A stretch of 64,000 bases of DNA, taken from NCBI GenBank assembly GCA_028285345.1, contig JANQPT010000043.1:186001-250000 (forward strand). The letters run 5' to 3'. The notes beneath the pieces are model-generated. The model ran no database searches. It was not told where the DNA came from and saw only the letters and a program-made list of their open reading frames with translations. The DNA comes from Planctomycetales bacterium (GTDB lineage Bacteria; Planctomycetota; Planctomycetia; Planctomycetales; Planctomycetaceae). The position numbers were made by a program, and so were the translations under genes. Below are positions 1 to 9,466 of the stretch, piece by piece. The stretch's first letter is position 1. Each line of letters starts with the position of its first letter.

Positions 1-299
1 AGCATGCCGATAGGTCCCAAGACTTTCCCCAGCAGGCCCACCAGGATGATCGGCCAGTGCCGGTAGGGATCAACTGCAGCGATGCCGTACCCCACGCCGT
101 ACACGCCGACGATCATCCCGATGCATTGCCAGAGTTCCGGGTAGACCGGCAGCGGATCGACGCCAAGCCAGCGAAACATCGTTTGCGGCGACAGAACGGC
201 GAAGGCGCCCCACAGCACGTTATAGACCGCGGCCAGGGCCAACACTCCCCGCATCCAAGGCTTCGGCTGTGAGTCGATCAATGCGCCGTCGATTTCCAT
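1..299 (-). CDS. Partial small multipass membrane protein, 3' part outside the window
   Basis: On the minus strand an ATG at 299-297 opens a reading frame that stays open to the window edge, about 99 codons. The protein starts MEIDGALIDSQ and continues with hydrophobic stretches around residues 17-36 and 58-75, then a third starting near 83. It therefore looks like a small multipass inner-membrane protein. Phrases such as WGAFAVLSPQ followed by a GVYGVGYG core resemble small membrane proteins that bacteria often carry beside redox genes, but I cannot name the family. The C-terminus lies outside the window. It is upstream-to-downstream co-oriented with the kinase gene that ends at 372, with a 72-base gap, and could be read from the same transcript. 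Confidence 0.7.
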   Translation of the reverse strand, partial: MEIDGALIDSQPKPWMRGVLALAAVYNVLWGAFAVLSPQTMFRWLGVDPLPVYPELWQCIGMIVGVYGVGYGIAAVDPYRHWPIILVGLLGKVLGPIGM

Positions 300-371
300 C
301 AATTTTGTGAATTATAGCGGACCGCGCGGCCACTGATTCCGGACTCCACAGATTTCCAGGTGATCCGGCAA

Positions 372-3014
372 CTACCGCCTCCCGGGTTTCGCCCGCGCAG
401 GCAGTCGTTTGCGGCATCGCTCCAATTCGTTGGCCAGCGCTGTTTTGTAAGGACCGATTGGCGACGACGATTCACTCTCGATCGCTTCCAGAAAGTCGAT
501 CGCCTGCTGGTACGTCTCCTCCGCACGAGCAAAGTTCTGCTCGCGGTGAAAGAGCCGCCCCAAATCTTGATAGTCCTGAATCACGTTTTTGACCGTGACT
601 TGGTCCGCTGGATCGGCTTCCGCAATCGCGCGTCGTACACCGATCCGCTTTTCCATCATCTCAATCAACTTCTCCGTCGCGTTTTGCTCTTCATGCAACT
701 TGCAGAGCTTGTCGTAGGCGACAGCGGATGCCGTGCGATAGAAGACGTTCTGCGGTTCCAGTTCGCAGACGACGCGGACCCAATCGGCCGACGCGCGAAA
801 CGCCTCTTCGGCCGCCGCGAAATTGTCTTCGTCGAAGTAAATGTCTCCAACATATTCCCGATTGATGGAGAGCAACCATGCGAAATGGTGATCGCGCGGA
901 TGCTGCTTAATCTGCGCGTCGAGCAGCTCGTATGCCAGCTTCAGCTCTTTCAGGCTCTGCTGCGGGCGCCGCCACTGATAATACAAATCCCCCAGCCGGT
1001 TGTGCGCGTCAGCTAGCTGTTCAACGCATCGTCGATTGTCGGGGTTGGACTCCAGCAACCGCTGCACCAGTCGCAGCGACTCCTTATAGACCGCCTCCGC
1101 CTGCTGCATGCGGCGATGTCTTACGCGAGCGTCGCCCGCATCGAGCAGTGCCGTCGCCAGCGACAGCTGATATTCGGTCTTCTCCGGCGCGGCGGCCGCG
1201 CCTTCTCGCTGGATTTCGAGACTTTTTTCCAAGTAGGCCGCCGCGTCCATCGGCTGCTGCATATCCATCAGCACGTTGCCGTAGACCGATAGTGCTTGCC
1301 CGTAATTCCACCGCGCTGAGGCGTCTAACTCCCCGTCTCGCTCAAGAACTTGTTCGAATTGCTCGACCGCACGGCGATACAATTCAACAGATCGACCGGT
1401 CGCATCGTTCCCGGACTCATCCCCCAGCCGCGAGTAGATCGAACCGATCTTGAGCAAGGCAGCCGCTTGATCGACGTCAACGTCGGCCCCATTTTCAAAT
1501 CCGCGCGAGACTTCGTCCAGATTTTTGACGGCATATTGCAGGATCTGCCGCCGCTGTTCGGCCGCTTCAGGAACCCGCTTCAGTTGATCGTCGATCTCGT
1601 ACACGATGGTCTTGATGGTGTCCAATGCCAATCGCGTTTGCTCTTTGGCAACCCGCTCATTCTTGACCGCGCTCGCCGTGCGGTTTTCGGCGAGCAGTGC
1701 AAAGTACGTCGAAATCACCGTGCCCGACAACAACGACACCGCAAACAGCGCCGCCAGCGAGGCGATTGCCGGTTTTTGCTTGCACCACCGCCAAAGCCGC
1801 GCCGTCGCCGATATGGGCCGTGCCTGGATCGGTCGCCCGGACAAGAACCGTTCTAGCTCTGCGGCGAGTTCTACCGCCGTGGAATACCGGTGTTCGACCG
1901 ACTTCTCCATGCACTTCAAACAGATCGTTTCAATGTCCTCGTCGATCGACGTATCGAGGGTCCGCGGCGGTACCGGTTCCTCCTCCAGAACATGTTTCAA
2001 TGTCGCGGCCACCGTCGCCGCCTGAAATGGCGGTCGCCCGGTCAGCAAACAATACAGCACCGCCCCGAGCGCATAGACGTCCGCCGCCGGTCCGACGACG
2101 TCGACATCGCCCGACGCCTGTTCCGGCGGCATGTAGCTGGGCGTGCCCAAGATCTGGCCGGTTGCGGTCAGCCCGCTGTCGTTTTCCACATGCTTGGCCA
2201 GCCCGAAATCAGTCACCTTGGGACTGCCCGATTCGTCCAGCAGAATATTCGCCGGCTTTAAGTCACGGTGCACGATCCCCTGTCCGTGTGCGTACGCGAC
2301 GGCCCGCGTTACCGAGAGCATCAGCCGGGCCGCCTCCTGCGGAGTCAGCGGACCGCGTTTGATTCGCTCCGATAGGCTCTCACCCGCGACAAATCCCATC
2401 GAATAAAAATGCTGTTCTTCGTGCTCCCCCACTTCGAAGATCGGCACGATGTTCGGATGGTCCAGCAGCGCTGCGGCGCGGGCTTCGGTATAGAACCGCT
2501 CGATGTGTTCGCGGGTCGCCAACTCGCCCGCCAAGATCATTTTGAGCGCGACAATTCGGTCCAGCCCCTGCTCGCGGGCTTCATACACGACGCCCATCCC
2601 GCCGCGCGCGATCTCTTTGAGCAAGACATAATTCTTAAAGACCCTGGGGCCCATCCGCCGGGGGGCAGACATCGCGCGGCCTGAATCGGCGATTGTCGTT
2701 GCTTGAATTCCGTCGCCCGATTCCGCAACCGTGTCCAGATTGCGATTGAATACCTCCTTGACGACTTCGACACGATCGGCGAACCGCTCTAGGTAGCTCT
2801 CGGCATGCGGGGCCTCGCCGCTGTTGGTGCGAAACTCCAATTCCATCAACAGCAATTCCGTCAACAGCAAATCCTGAACCGCCGGCTCGGCTTTGGAGAG
2901 ATACTCTTCAATCAACGGCTGCCGGCCCGATTGCAACTCCTCTTCGAACTGCAGGCACACCTCGTCGATCCGTATTTCGAGGGACATGTTCATGTCCCGA
3001 TAGTCATCGGGCAT
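372..3014 (-). CDS. PknB-type serine/threonine protein kinase with C-terminal TPRs
   Basis: About 880 residues. The N-terminal 125 residues are a planctomycete-type leader region. A Hanks-type kinase domain follows (about residues 127-400) with a glycine-rich loop (ARGGMGVVYEA), VAIK-like lysine (VALKMI), catalytic loop HRDLKPANILL, DFG (VTDFGLAKH) and a PPEQA activation-segment motif, so it should be active. One transmembrane helix follows at about 420-445, then TPR-like helices to the end, presumably periplasmic and suited to protein binding. I chose the ATG at 3014 because it lies two bases after the stop of the sigma factor gene; a start 39 bases upstream would overlap that gene. The pairing suggests the kinase is made with, and may modulate, the ECF sigma factor; that partnership is inference. 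Confidence 0.93.
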   Translation of the reverse strand: MPDDYRDMNMSLEIRIDEVCLQFEEELQSGRQPLIEEYLSKAEPAVQDLLLTELLLMELEFRTNSGEAPHAESYLERFADRVEVVKEVFNRNLDTVAESGDGIQATTIADSGRAMSAPRRMGPRVFKNYVLLKEIARGGMGVVYEAREQGLDRIVALKMILAGELATREHIERFYTEARAAALLDHPNIVPIFEVGEHEEQHFYSMGFVAGESLSERIKRGPLTPQEAARLMLSVTRAVAYAHGQGIVHRDLKPANILLDESGSPKVTDFGLAKHVENDSGLTATGQILGTPSYMPPEQASGDVDVVGPAADVYALGAVLYCLLTGRPPFQAATVAATLKHVLEEEPVPPRTLDTSIDEDIETICLKCMEKSVEHRYSTAVELAAELERFLSGRPIQARPISATARLWRWCKQKPAIASLAALFAVSLLSGTVISTYFALLAENRTASAVKNERVAKEQTRLALDTIKTIVYEIDDQLKRVPEAAEQRRQILQYAVKNLDEVSRGFENGADVDVDQAAALLKIGSIYSRLGDESGNDATGRSVELYRRAVEQFEQVLERDGELDASARWNYGQALSVYGNVLMDMQQPMDAAAYLEKSLEIQREGAAAAPEKTEYQLSLATALLDAGDARVRHRRMQQAEAVYKESLRLVQRLLESNPDNRRCVEQLADAHNRLGDLYYQWRRPQQSLKELKLAYELLDAQIKQHPRDHHFAWLLSINREYVGDIYFDEDNFAAAEEAFRASADWVRVVCELEPQNVFYRTASAVAYDKLCKLHEEQNATEKLIEMMEKRIGVRRAIAEADPADQVTVKNVIQDYQDLGRLFHREQNFARAEETYQQAIDFLEAIESESSSPIGPYKTALANELERCRKRLPARAKPGRR

Positions 3015-3016
3015 AA

Positions 3017-3634
3017 TCAGTCGTCCCCGGCCGGCTCCACGTGAGACATCCAACTGCGGCGGATCATTCCTAATCGACGTTCAACCGTTCGCTTGCTGTG
3101 GCCGGTTTGGTCTGCGATCTCGCCATTGCTGTAACCCTCCAGTTTCAGCAGCGCGATTCTCTTGAGCGACTCATCGGGCAGCAGTCCCAGCAATCCGTCC
3201 GACTGCTCGGCGACTTCCAGCGCGAACTCGGGTGTCGGTTCCTCAGACAGAACTTGATTAATCCCGTGACCTTCCGGGGAATCGGTCCCCGCAAAAATCG
3301 ACTCGCCGCGGACTTGCCCGCCGCCCCGTTTGTCCGCCGTGTTGCGCCGCACGCGCTGAACCGCTTTACGAGCGGTGATCACCACCAACAGCGCCCACAG
3401 GTTTTCACGGTCCTTGAGGTCGGGAAACTTTTCCTTCCGCACGCCTTGGCAGAGGCTGTGAAACGCACTAAGCGCGACGTCTTCTTCGTCGAAATCCCGT
3501 CGCTGCACCGGCAGCCGCTTGCCCGCCAAATGCACGAGCCGTTGGAAATAACGCTCCCACAGATTCTGGGCCGCTTGCTCGTCCCCTTCGGCGAGTTGGT
3601 TCATCCACAGCGAAACTGAATCCTCCACCGACAT
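3017..3634 (-). CDS. ECF-like RNA polymerase sigma factor (planctomycete kinase-linked type)
   Basis: 205 residues, the usual length for the ECF-like sigma factors that planctomycetes pair with PknB kinases. Region 2 is visible as LWERYFQRLVHLAGKRL followed by DEEDVALSAFHSLCQG. Region 4 is at the C-terminus (LKRIALLKLEGYSNGEIADQ, then a helix-turn-helix ending in KRTVERRL). No anti-sigma gene is visible. The stop codon is two bases before the kinase start, so the two are almost certainly translated from one message. Regulation through the neighbouring kinase is the usual proposal for this family; nothing in the sequence proves it here. Confidence 0.92.
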   Translation of the reverse strand: MSVEDSVSLWMNQLAEGDEQAAQNLWERYFQRLVHLAGKRLPVQRRDFDEEDVALSAFHSLCQGVRKEKFPDLKDRENLWALLVVITARKAVQRVRRNTADKRGGGQVRGESIFAGTDSPEGHGINQVLSEEPTPEFALEVAEQSDGLLGLLPDESLKRIALLKLEGYSNGEIADQTGHSKRTVERRLGMIRRSWMSHVEPAGDD

Positions 3635-3727
3635 CCGCCATCTCCAGATGATTGGGCGTTCAAATCAAGACAGTCCAGCATACCGGTCCGGTCAGGGGGG
3701 TGCAAATTCAGTCACGCAACAGCAAAA

Positions 3728-3759
3728 GCCCCATTCACGCGGCAAAGCGTGAATGGGGC
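3728..3759 (-). terminator. Intrinsic terminator of the RTX-like gene
   Basis: A perfect 13-base-pair inverted repeat (3728-3740 with 3747-3759) with a 6-base loop. Read on the minus strand the 3' arm is followed by TTTTGCT. It lies 43 bases downstream of the stop codon at 3803, between that gene and the start of the sigma factor gene, so it should separate the two transcription units. Confidence 0.8.
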
Positions 3760-3802
3760 GGGACTTCTGAGGCAATTTGCTCTGATCACCGCGTGGCGAT
3801 GC

Positions 3803-5554
3803 TTAGAGTCGGAATTCGATGTCGTGGTTCTCCTCATCGTTGAAAATATTCCAGTCGACATTTTCCGGATTCGAGGTTGACCAGTCGGCGATCGTGTCGG
3901 AGCCTGTGCCGCCGTAGAACTTGTCCCAACCAGCTCCGCCGCGAAACGTGTCGTTGCCGTTGCCGCCGGCCATCATGTCGTCGCCGTCGCCGCCCCGCAG
4001 CGAGTCGTTCCCGTCGCCGCCTTGCAGTTGGTCATGTCCTTCGTAGCCCCACAGATTGTCGTTCCCCGCATGGCCGAAGAGAAAATCGTTGTCCCCTTCA
4101 CCGTGCAGATCGTCGTTGCCTTCGTTGCCGTGCAGCTGGTCGATCCCGGTTCCGCCGAACAGAACGTCGTCTCCTTCGTTGCCATACAAGAAGTCGATTC
4201 CCGCATGCCCGTACAACTCATCACGTCCCTCATTGCCGTACAGGAAGTCGTTGCCGTCGTGTCCGAACAACAGATCGTCCCCAGCACCTGCCTGCAACGA
4301 ATCGTCGCCGGCTTCGCCCTTCAGCGTGTCGTTGCCGGCATCGCCGAGCAGCGTATCGTTACCCGAGCCGGCAACCACTGAGTCGTTGCCGATTCCGCCG
4401 TCGAGATAGTCGGCATCGATTCCGCCTTCGAGGTAGTCATTCCCGGCGAGTCCGTAGATATAGTCGACTCCCGATGCACCAATCAGGGTGTCGTTCCCCT
4501 CTTGGCCTTTGAGCAGATCATCACCCTCTTCGCCGTTCGCATAATCATGCCCGGCCATGCCGTACAGTGCATCGTGCCCCAAGCCGCCGTACATCACGTC
4601 GTTGCCGTTGCCCCCGATGAGGCTATCCCTGCCCTCTGAACCGTACATGCGGTCATTTCCGTCTTCACCTTCCAGGTAGTCACTGCCGGATTCGCCATAC
4701 AGCTCGTCATCACCCGCACCGGCGTAGATCGTGTCGTTGCCCTCGCTGCCCTTCAGCGTGTCGACTCCATCTCCTCCATACAGAGAATCGTTACCGAGAT
4801 TCCCCAGCACGATGTCGCGTCCGGCTTCGCCATAGAGAGCATCGTTGTTCGAACCGCCGGCCAGCGTGTCGTTCCCTTCTCCGCCGTGCAGCTCATCATC
4901 GCCGTCGTCGACGGAACTGTTGATGACGTGGCTCCCGCCGTACAGTTTGTCCTCGCCCGCGTCTCCGTAGATCGTATCGTTGCCTTCTTTGCCGACGATC
5001 CGGTCGTTGCCTTCTCCGCCGTGCAGTTTGTCAGCGCCGGGACCGCCGTTGAGAAAGTCGACTCCCGTTTCGCCGCGAAGTACGTCCGTCCCGCCCTTGC
5101 CGTAGACTCGATCATTGCCCACCTCGCCGTTGAGGACGTCATTCCCTTCATAACCAATCACGATGTCGTCGCCGTTTCCACCCACCAGAAAATCAACGCC
5201 GCTGCCGCCGTACAGCCGGTCATTGCCGTCGCCGCCGTCAGCGAGCATATGCAATGACGTGTTGTTCTGAACGAGATCGTTTCCACCTTTGGTAAACACG
5301 CCGATTCGGTCAAAGTCCTTGGTGTCAAACGTCTGTTCCGCCACGGTGTCCCAGCCGATGCCTCGCACATAGTGTTGCACGCGGGCGGTGATCATCGATT
5401 CGTCGGCATTGGCGTCGATGATGACGTAGTCCCGTTGTTCCGTTCCTTCGATGATCAGATCGGTGCCATCGATGTGCATGTCGATGCTGCCAGCCATCAG
5501 GCGGCGTTGTTCGAGGTCTTCAAACTTCATTTTGCGTGTGTCGTTGTTTGCCAT
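3803..5554 (-). CDS. Secreted RTX-like calcium-binding repeat protein with LEPR-type N-terminal motif
   Basis: About 583 residues. After a short N-terminus that begins MANNDTRKMK comes LEQRRLMAG, a variant of the LEPRxLLA-type motif found at the start of many planctomycete surface proteins. The rest, from about residue 90 on, is a long run of nonapeptide repeats of the GGxGxDxLxG type (for example GGDGNDRLYGG, GGNGNDVMYGG). These fold as a calcium-loaded parallel beta roll. I place the start at 5554, where a GGAAC purine stretch precedes the ATG; the frame is open 120 bases further upstream but that stretch is low-complexity and basic. No type I secretion genes are nearby. A role in adhesion or the cell surface is inferred only from the repeat type. 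Confidence 0.9.
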   Translation of the reverse strand: MANNDTRKMKFEDLEQRRLMAGSIDMHIDGTDLIIEGTEQRDYVIIDANADESMITARVQHYVRGIGWDTVAEQTFDTKDFDRIGVFTKGGNDLVQNNTSLHMLADGGDGNDRLYGGSGVDFLVGGNGDDIVIGYEGNDVLNGEVGNDRVYGKGGTDVLRGETGVDFLNGGPGADKLHGGEGNDRIVGKEGNDTIYGDAGEDKLYGGSHVINSSVDDGDDELHGGEGNDTLAGGSNNDALYGEAGRDIVLGNLGNDSLYGGDGVDTLKGSEGNDTIYAGAGDDELYGESGSDYLEGEDGNDRMYGSEGRDSLIGGNGNDVMYGGLGHDALYGMAGHDYANGEEGDDLLKGQEGNDTLIGASGVDYIYGLAGNDYLEGGIDADYLDGGIGNDSVVAGSGNDTLLGDAGNDTLKGEAGDDSLQAGAGDDLLFGHDGNDFLYGNEGRDELYGHAGIDFLYGNEGDDVLFGGTGIDQLHGNEGNDDLHGEGDNDFLFGHAGNDNLWGYEGHDQLQGGDGNDSLRGGDGDDMMAGGNGNDTFRGGAGWDKFYGGTGSDTIADWSTSNPENVDWNIFNDEENHDIEFRL

Positions 5555-5906
5555 CGTTCTGTTCCTTGTGGTTGTAGAGTTTTGATTCGGTGTCTGCGGT
5601 TTTGTTTGCTGCCGCCACGACACTGAATGGCAACCACGACGCGACCCCCGCCAAAAAAAACGAAATTTCTTCAAAATCCACGAAAATCAGCCGAAATCCC
5701 ACCCAAAAACGGCTGCAATGCCGCCCGAAATAGATGTCGGACGAGATTCGTGCGCAGAAATCTGCGTTGTGTCCCGCCACGAACAGCGTCGTCGATTCCG
5801 GGTTTGTGATGCTGCCGCGAATTCCTATAATTCTCGCGCCGGAACACTCGGTGGAACGGTCCTTCACGAAAAGCGTCGAACCACCGTCATCCCCCACCAC
5901 GCGACT

Positions 5907-6692
5907 ATGGAATCAAATCTGTTCGCCCAAGGAATCTTGATCTTGTTCGCCGCGGTCGCCGTGCTGATCGTGCTGCGGCAGGCCCTCACGTGGCCCTCCG
6001 GCTGGCGGGCGTGGCTACTCTCCGTGACCAACCGGCTCTATTTGCGCGGCTGTTTTCATCTGCGCACCTCCGGCGCCCGCCCGTTTCCCAGTGAGGGACC
6101 GGCGATCATCATCGCCAACCACAGTTCTCCGCTGGATCCGATGTTCGTCTGGCTCGGCGACCGACGCGTGATCGGATTCTTGATGGCACAGGAGTACTAC
6201 GACGTTCCAATCGTGCACTGGATCTCAGAGACGATGCAGTCAATTCCCGTCCAGCGCGACGGCAAAGATTTGGCGCCGTCACGTGCCGCGCTGCGGCGCC
6301 TCAAAGGGGGCGACTTGCTGGGAGTTTTTCCCGAAGGCCGCCTCAATTGTGAACGCGACCTGCTCCCTGGTAATCCGGGAGTCGCTTGGTTGGCGCTCCG
6401 CTCTCAAGCCCCGGTCTATCCGGTCTATATCCACAACTCACCCGGCGGAACGAATATGGTCGAGCCGTTTTACAACTTTTGCCGAGTCCGGATGACCTAC
6501 GGCGAGAAAATCGATCTCTCGGACTATTACGACAAGAAACTGACGCAAGAGTTATTACACGACGTGACCGACCTGCTGATGTCGCACCTGGCGGAGCTTG
6601 GCGGCGTACGCTGGACCAGTTGCGTCGGCCATACCAACTCCGATCCGGATAATACTGCAGTCTCATCAACCGTCACCGCGCAACAGGATTGA
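5907..6692 (+). CDS. 1-acylglycerol-3-phosphate acyltransferase-like protein (PlsC family)
   Basis: About 261 residues. An N-terminal membrane helix (residues 6-25) precedes the acyltransferase domain with the four family blocks: NHSSPLDP (catalytic His and Asp of the HX4D motif), the QSIPVQRDG region, FPEGRLN (glycerol-phosphate binding block III) and a PVYPVYI block. It probably transfers an acyl group to lysophosphatidate or a related lipid at the inner membrane. The reading frame is open further upstream, but that stretch is basic and unlike the family, so I start at the ATG at 5907 just before the membrane helix. It is divergent from the RTX-like gene and converges with the M24-like gene. 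Confidence 0.88.
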   Translation: MESNLFAQGILILFAAVAVLIVLRQALTWPSGWRAWLLSVTNRLYLRGCFHLRTSGARPFPSEGPAIIIANHSSPLDPMFVWLGDRRVIGFLMAQEYYDVPIVHWISETMQSIPVQRDGKDLAPSRAALRRLKGGDLLGVFPEGRLNCERDLLPGNPGVAWLALRSQAPVYPVYIHNSPGGTNMVEPFYNFCRVRMTYGEKIDLSDYYDKKLTQELLHDVTDLLMSHLAELGGVRWTSCVGHTNSDPDNTAVSSTVTAQQD

Positions 6693-6716
6693 AGCGCAAG
6701 CGTAACTCTTCCAAAT

Positions 6717-7877
6717 CTACGGCGCGCGGACCAGCAGATCGGGGCATTCGATCGATACGCCCTTAACGGCGACAGTCAATTGAGGCCAAGCTTCAACCGG
6801 TCGGAGCGGTTCGTAGCCGTTGTCGGCGATGAGGATCGTATCGCCCATCATGGCCGGCCCGACGGAGGGGTGCCAGTGAATGGACATCCCGGCCGCCAGC
6901 GGCGTGTGATTCGTCGGCACGATCGACGCGTCACACGGCTCATACCCGATGACCTCGCCTTGGTCGCACAGCCGCCACTCGCGGTCGTGCCCGAACTTTT
7001 CGTAGATGCGGCGCACGCGGCCGAACAACCTGCTGATTTCCGTACCCGGCCGCGAAAAGAAGATGCCCGTCGCCGCCACCATCGCCGCCGTCTGGTAGGA
7101 CTCCTTCAATTCGTTGTCGGGCGGCCCGAAGCAGACCGTCCGAGCGGCGGCGACACAAACGCCCCAACGGCAACCGACCGCCGACAGCACGCACCATTGC
7201 CGCAGCGGATCGCCGCTGTAACTCCAATGCCGATGCCGTTCGCCCCGCCCGTCGGCCATGACCTGAATCTGCACCGGAGTCACTTGGCGATGAACCAATC
7301 GGTGAGACAACTGGCCAGCGATCTCCGCTTCACTCTGTCCCAACTCCAACGTTCGCGCCGTGGCTTCGACCGCATGTGCCACGTGCCGACCCACGATCCG
7401 CATCCGAGCGCGTTCCAAGCCGGTCAACCGCATCCGAAGGTTGCGAATCGCCGCTGAGGCGTTGACCGTTTCCCGGACGCCGGTGTCGCTGGCGACGACC
7501 CGGCCGCGGCACAGATCGTCCAGCAGCGAACTCTTCGGTTCCGTCCACGGCCGTTCCTTGAGGCTGAATCCCAACTGCGGGATCTCCTCATCAAAAATCT
7601 GCGGCGAATCGCAGTTGTTGGCAATCACCAAGCGGGAATCGGCGGTCACGAACAATGCCGCAAGCGGTTCGGCCATGCCGCGGCGCGAACTATCGCCGCC
7701 GGACGTCATCCATGCAAAGTTGCTCGGTTTTTGGAGCAGCAGTGCATCCCAACCGTTCGCTTCAAGGAATCGGCCCACCAACTCGTGCTTGTTTTGAACG
7801 TCCTGCAGGCGGTCCAATTCGTTGAGGGAAACGTCGGGAATAGGTTCGCCGTTCGACTCCGTGATCATCTGGGCCAT
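6717..7877 (-). CDS. M24 (aminopeptidase P/creatinase) fold protein lacking the metal ligands
   Basis: About 386 residues with the two-domain layout of creatinase/prolidase proteins: an N-terminal alpha/beta domain (NGWDALLLQKPSNFAWMTSG) and a C-terminal pita-bread domain from about residue 165. The segments that should carry the five metal ligands are recognisable, but the ligands are replaced. The first two Asp positions read VLSAVGCRWGVCVAAARTV, the His position reads DQGEVIGYEP, and the two Glu positions read IHWHPS and MGDTILI. It is therefore probably not a metallopeptidase. Creatinase shows that the fold can work without metal, so another hydrolase or a binding role is possible. I use the internal ATG at 7877; 7916 is an alternative. 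Confidence 0.8.
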   Translation of the reverse strand: MAQMITESNGEPIPDVSLNELDRLQDVQNKHELVGRFLEANGWDALLLQKPSNFAWMTSGGDSSRRGMAEPLAALFVTADSRLVIANNCDSPQIFDEEIPQLGFSLKERPWTEPKSSLLDDLCRGRVVASDTGVRETVNASAAIRNLRMRLTGLERARMRIVGRHVAHAVEATARTLELGQSEAEIAGQLSHRLVHRQVTPVQIQVMADGRGERHRHWSYSGDPLRQWCVLSAVGCRWGVCVAAARTVCFGPPDNELKESYQTAAMVAATGIFFSRPGTEISRLFGRVRRIYEKFGHDREWRLCDQGEVIGYEPCDASIVPTNHTPLAAGMSIHWHPSVGPAMMGDTILIADNGYEPLRPVEAWPQLTVAVKGVSIECPDLLVRAP

Positions 7878-8125
7878 AGTGTTCCCCGCGACGGCTGCCG
7901 GGTCGCAGAACGCCAATCTAAGCCGCCGTCAATTGGCTGCGGTCTGCTCACCAGCTTACGTTTGCTGAGAATCGACACAGGTCAGATTCGCCTAGTTGAA
8001 GTCTGAGCCTGCTGTGGTCCTTATAATGGAACACTGCGCAAATAGGTACCGACGCCGTTGGATATCTGGTCGCAAGAGCGAGGAATCGGCCGGTGCAGGT
8101 CGTGGCTCAGCCAGTCGCGAAACAT

Positions 8126-8476
8126 CTACGCGCGCCGGCGACTCAGCGTGGATGGATGGATATGCGTCCGAGGCGAGCGTCGATGTTTGCCCTTGCGGCT
8201 TTGCAGCAGGACAAAAACGCCCGTTGCAATGCCCGTGACTCCCAGACTCAGTCCCACGATCGCTTGATTTCGGGCCAATTCCATATTCTTTTCCACTTCA
8301 GGATGAAGCTCGCCCGTCTGCCGATTTCGTCCGGGAATTGGCTGTTCGCCTGGGCGCGAGAGTTTGGAGTCACTTAGGATTTGCGCCTGCGAGTCTGTCC
8401 AATAGGCCAATGCTAAGACGAGAGCACTACTGGTCCAGAGCAACACGCAAAGAATTTTGAGCGATCTTAGGAACAT
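8126..8476 (-). CDS. Small hypothetical membrane protein with two helices
   Basis: 116 residues. A hydrophobic N-terminus (residues 7-25) may be a signal anchor. A polar linker with conserved-looking PGEQPIPGRNRQTGE follows, then a second hydrophobic helix at about 71-91 (AIVGLSLGVTGIATGVFVLL) and a basic tail (RKGKHRRSPRTH). No strong Shine-Dalgarno sequence is visible before the ATG. The tail resembles the cytoplasmic end of a two-helix membrane protein. I do not recognise a family. Confidence 0.55.
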   Translation of the reverse strand: MFLRSLKILCVLLWTSSALVLALAYWTDSQAQILSDSKLSRPGEQPIPGRNRQTGELHPEVEKNMELARNQAIVGLSLGVTGIATGVFVLLQSRKGKHRRSPRTHIHPSTLSRRRA

Positions 8477-8980
8477 GGACTATAAATGGATGAACGAGGT
8501 CAGCTAACAGAGGAGTCTTCGCGTCCCTGTTGCCCCGCAGCGGGCCCACCAGACAACGCATCTGGCGGCGCAATCCATTTCGGCTCGACCCGTCGTTCCC
8601 GGAAGCGCGGTGCCTCTGCCCCTGTACAATCGGTGAACGACGATCTTGTTAAATAGATCCGGTTTTGAATCCGAGGTTGCGGCAGTCAATGACACATCGT
8701 ACAAGTGTCAGCGACACGTACCTGTGGATTCTCACACCAGTTCTCATAAAGAACGACTTATTTCCATCTTGATCGATGACGAAGCCATTCACAATGCCAA
8801 TTGTCGACTTCCTTCAAAATCTAAACAAAAAAGTCACCGAGCATAATTCCGGTAACCTATTGCAGATTTTAGGGTTAAATGATTTGTAGCTGATCACAAT
8901 GCCCGCTCCGCCGCGTATCGGTGAAGAGGATGAAGAAATCTTGACGGTTAGCGAAGTTCACATCAGCACGAGACTCACCA
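8477..8980. other. Gene-poor stretch, no supported feature
   Basis: About 500 bases between the small membrane protein and the next gene. Short reading frames exist on both strands, but none has a membrane helix, motif or plausible ribosome-binding site. The stretch from about 8800 on is AT-richer and could hold the promoter of the gene at 8981. Confidence 0.4.
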
Positions 8981-9466
8981 ATGGCTATCCATGAATCAGA
9001 ACGTGAAGATCTCATGCGCGAAGCGACGGCGTTCGGACGCCGGACTGAGTTTTTCATTGCGGACCATCCCGACGCCGTTTTTGTCGGCTTTCGGGACGAC
9101 GGCCGAGTCTCGATTTACTGGGGAAGCGACCCCGTCCACCACTTCGATACCGAGGGGCGATTGCGACGAAGTTATGTCGACGGCCAGTTGTATCGGACTC
9201 AGGGTTTGACACTAGCCCGATTGACGCGGCAACGCTCTGCCGGAGCGTCGGAGTTGGTGCGCCACGACCTCAGTCAACACGACTTGCAAGGTTTTCTCGA
9301 AACGATGGACCGACAATTGGCGGCATTAGCCGAGCACATCAGGTCCAGCCATGTCCAACAACAGACTCAAATCCCAGCGCAGCCCGACTTGTTACCGATG
9401 GTTCTCGCTGCAGTGCAACGAGTCCTGAATTCGCGCGAGCGACTTGCACCGCTCATTAAGTCATGA
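8981..9466 (+). CDS. Hypothetical protein, about 161 residues
   Basis: A soluble, charged protein with no signal peptide. It opens MAIHESEREDLMREATAFGRR, then has a central beta-rich part (VFVGFRDDGRVSIYWGSDPV) and a C-terminal helical part with LETMDRQLAALAEH. The central motif suggests a small beta domain that holds a ligand or partner, but I recognise no family. Composition and codon use look like a real gene. It stands alone between two gene-poor stretches. Confidence 0.7.
   Translation: MAIHESEREDLMREATAFGRRTEFFIADHPDAVFVGFRDDGRVSIYWGSDPVHHFDTEGRLRRSYVDGQLYRTQGLTLARLTRQRSAGASELVRHDLSQHDLQGFLETMDRQLAALAEHIRSSHVQQQTQIPAQPDLLPMVLAAVQRVLNSRERLAPLIKS

Noticed and set aside
3877-4512. Long Arg/Ser-rich plus-strand frames inside the RTX-like gene
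   Set aside because: They are shadows produced by the periodic GGxGxD codons on the other strand.
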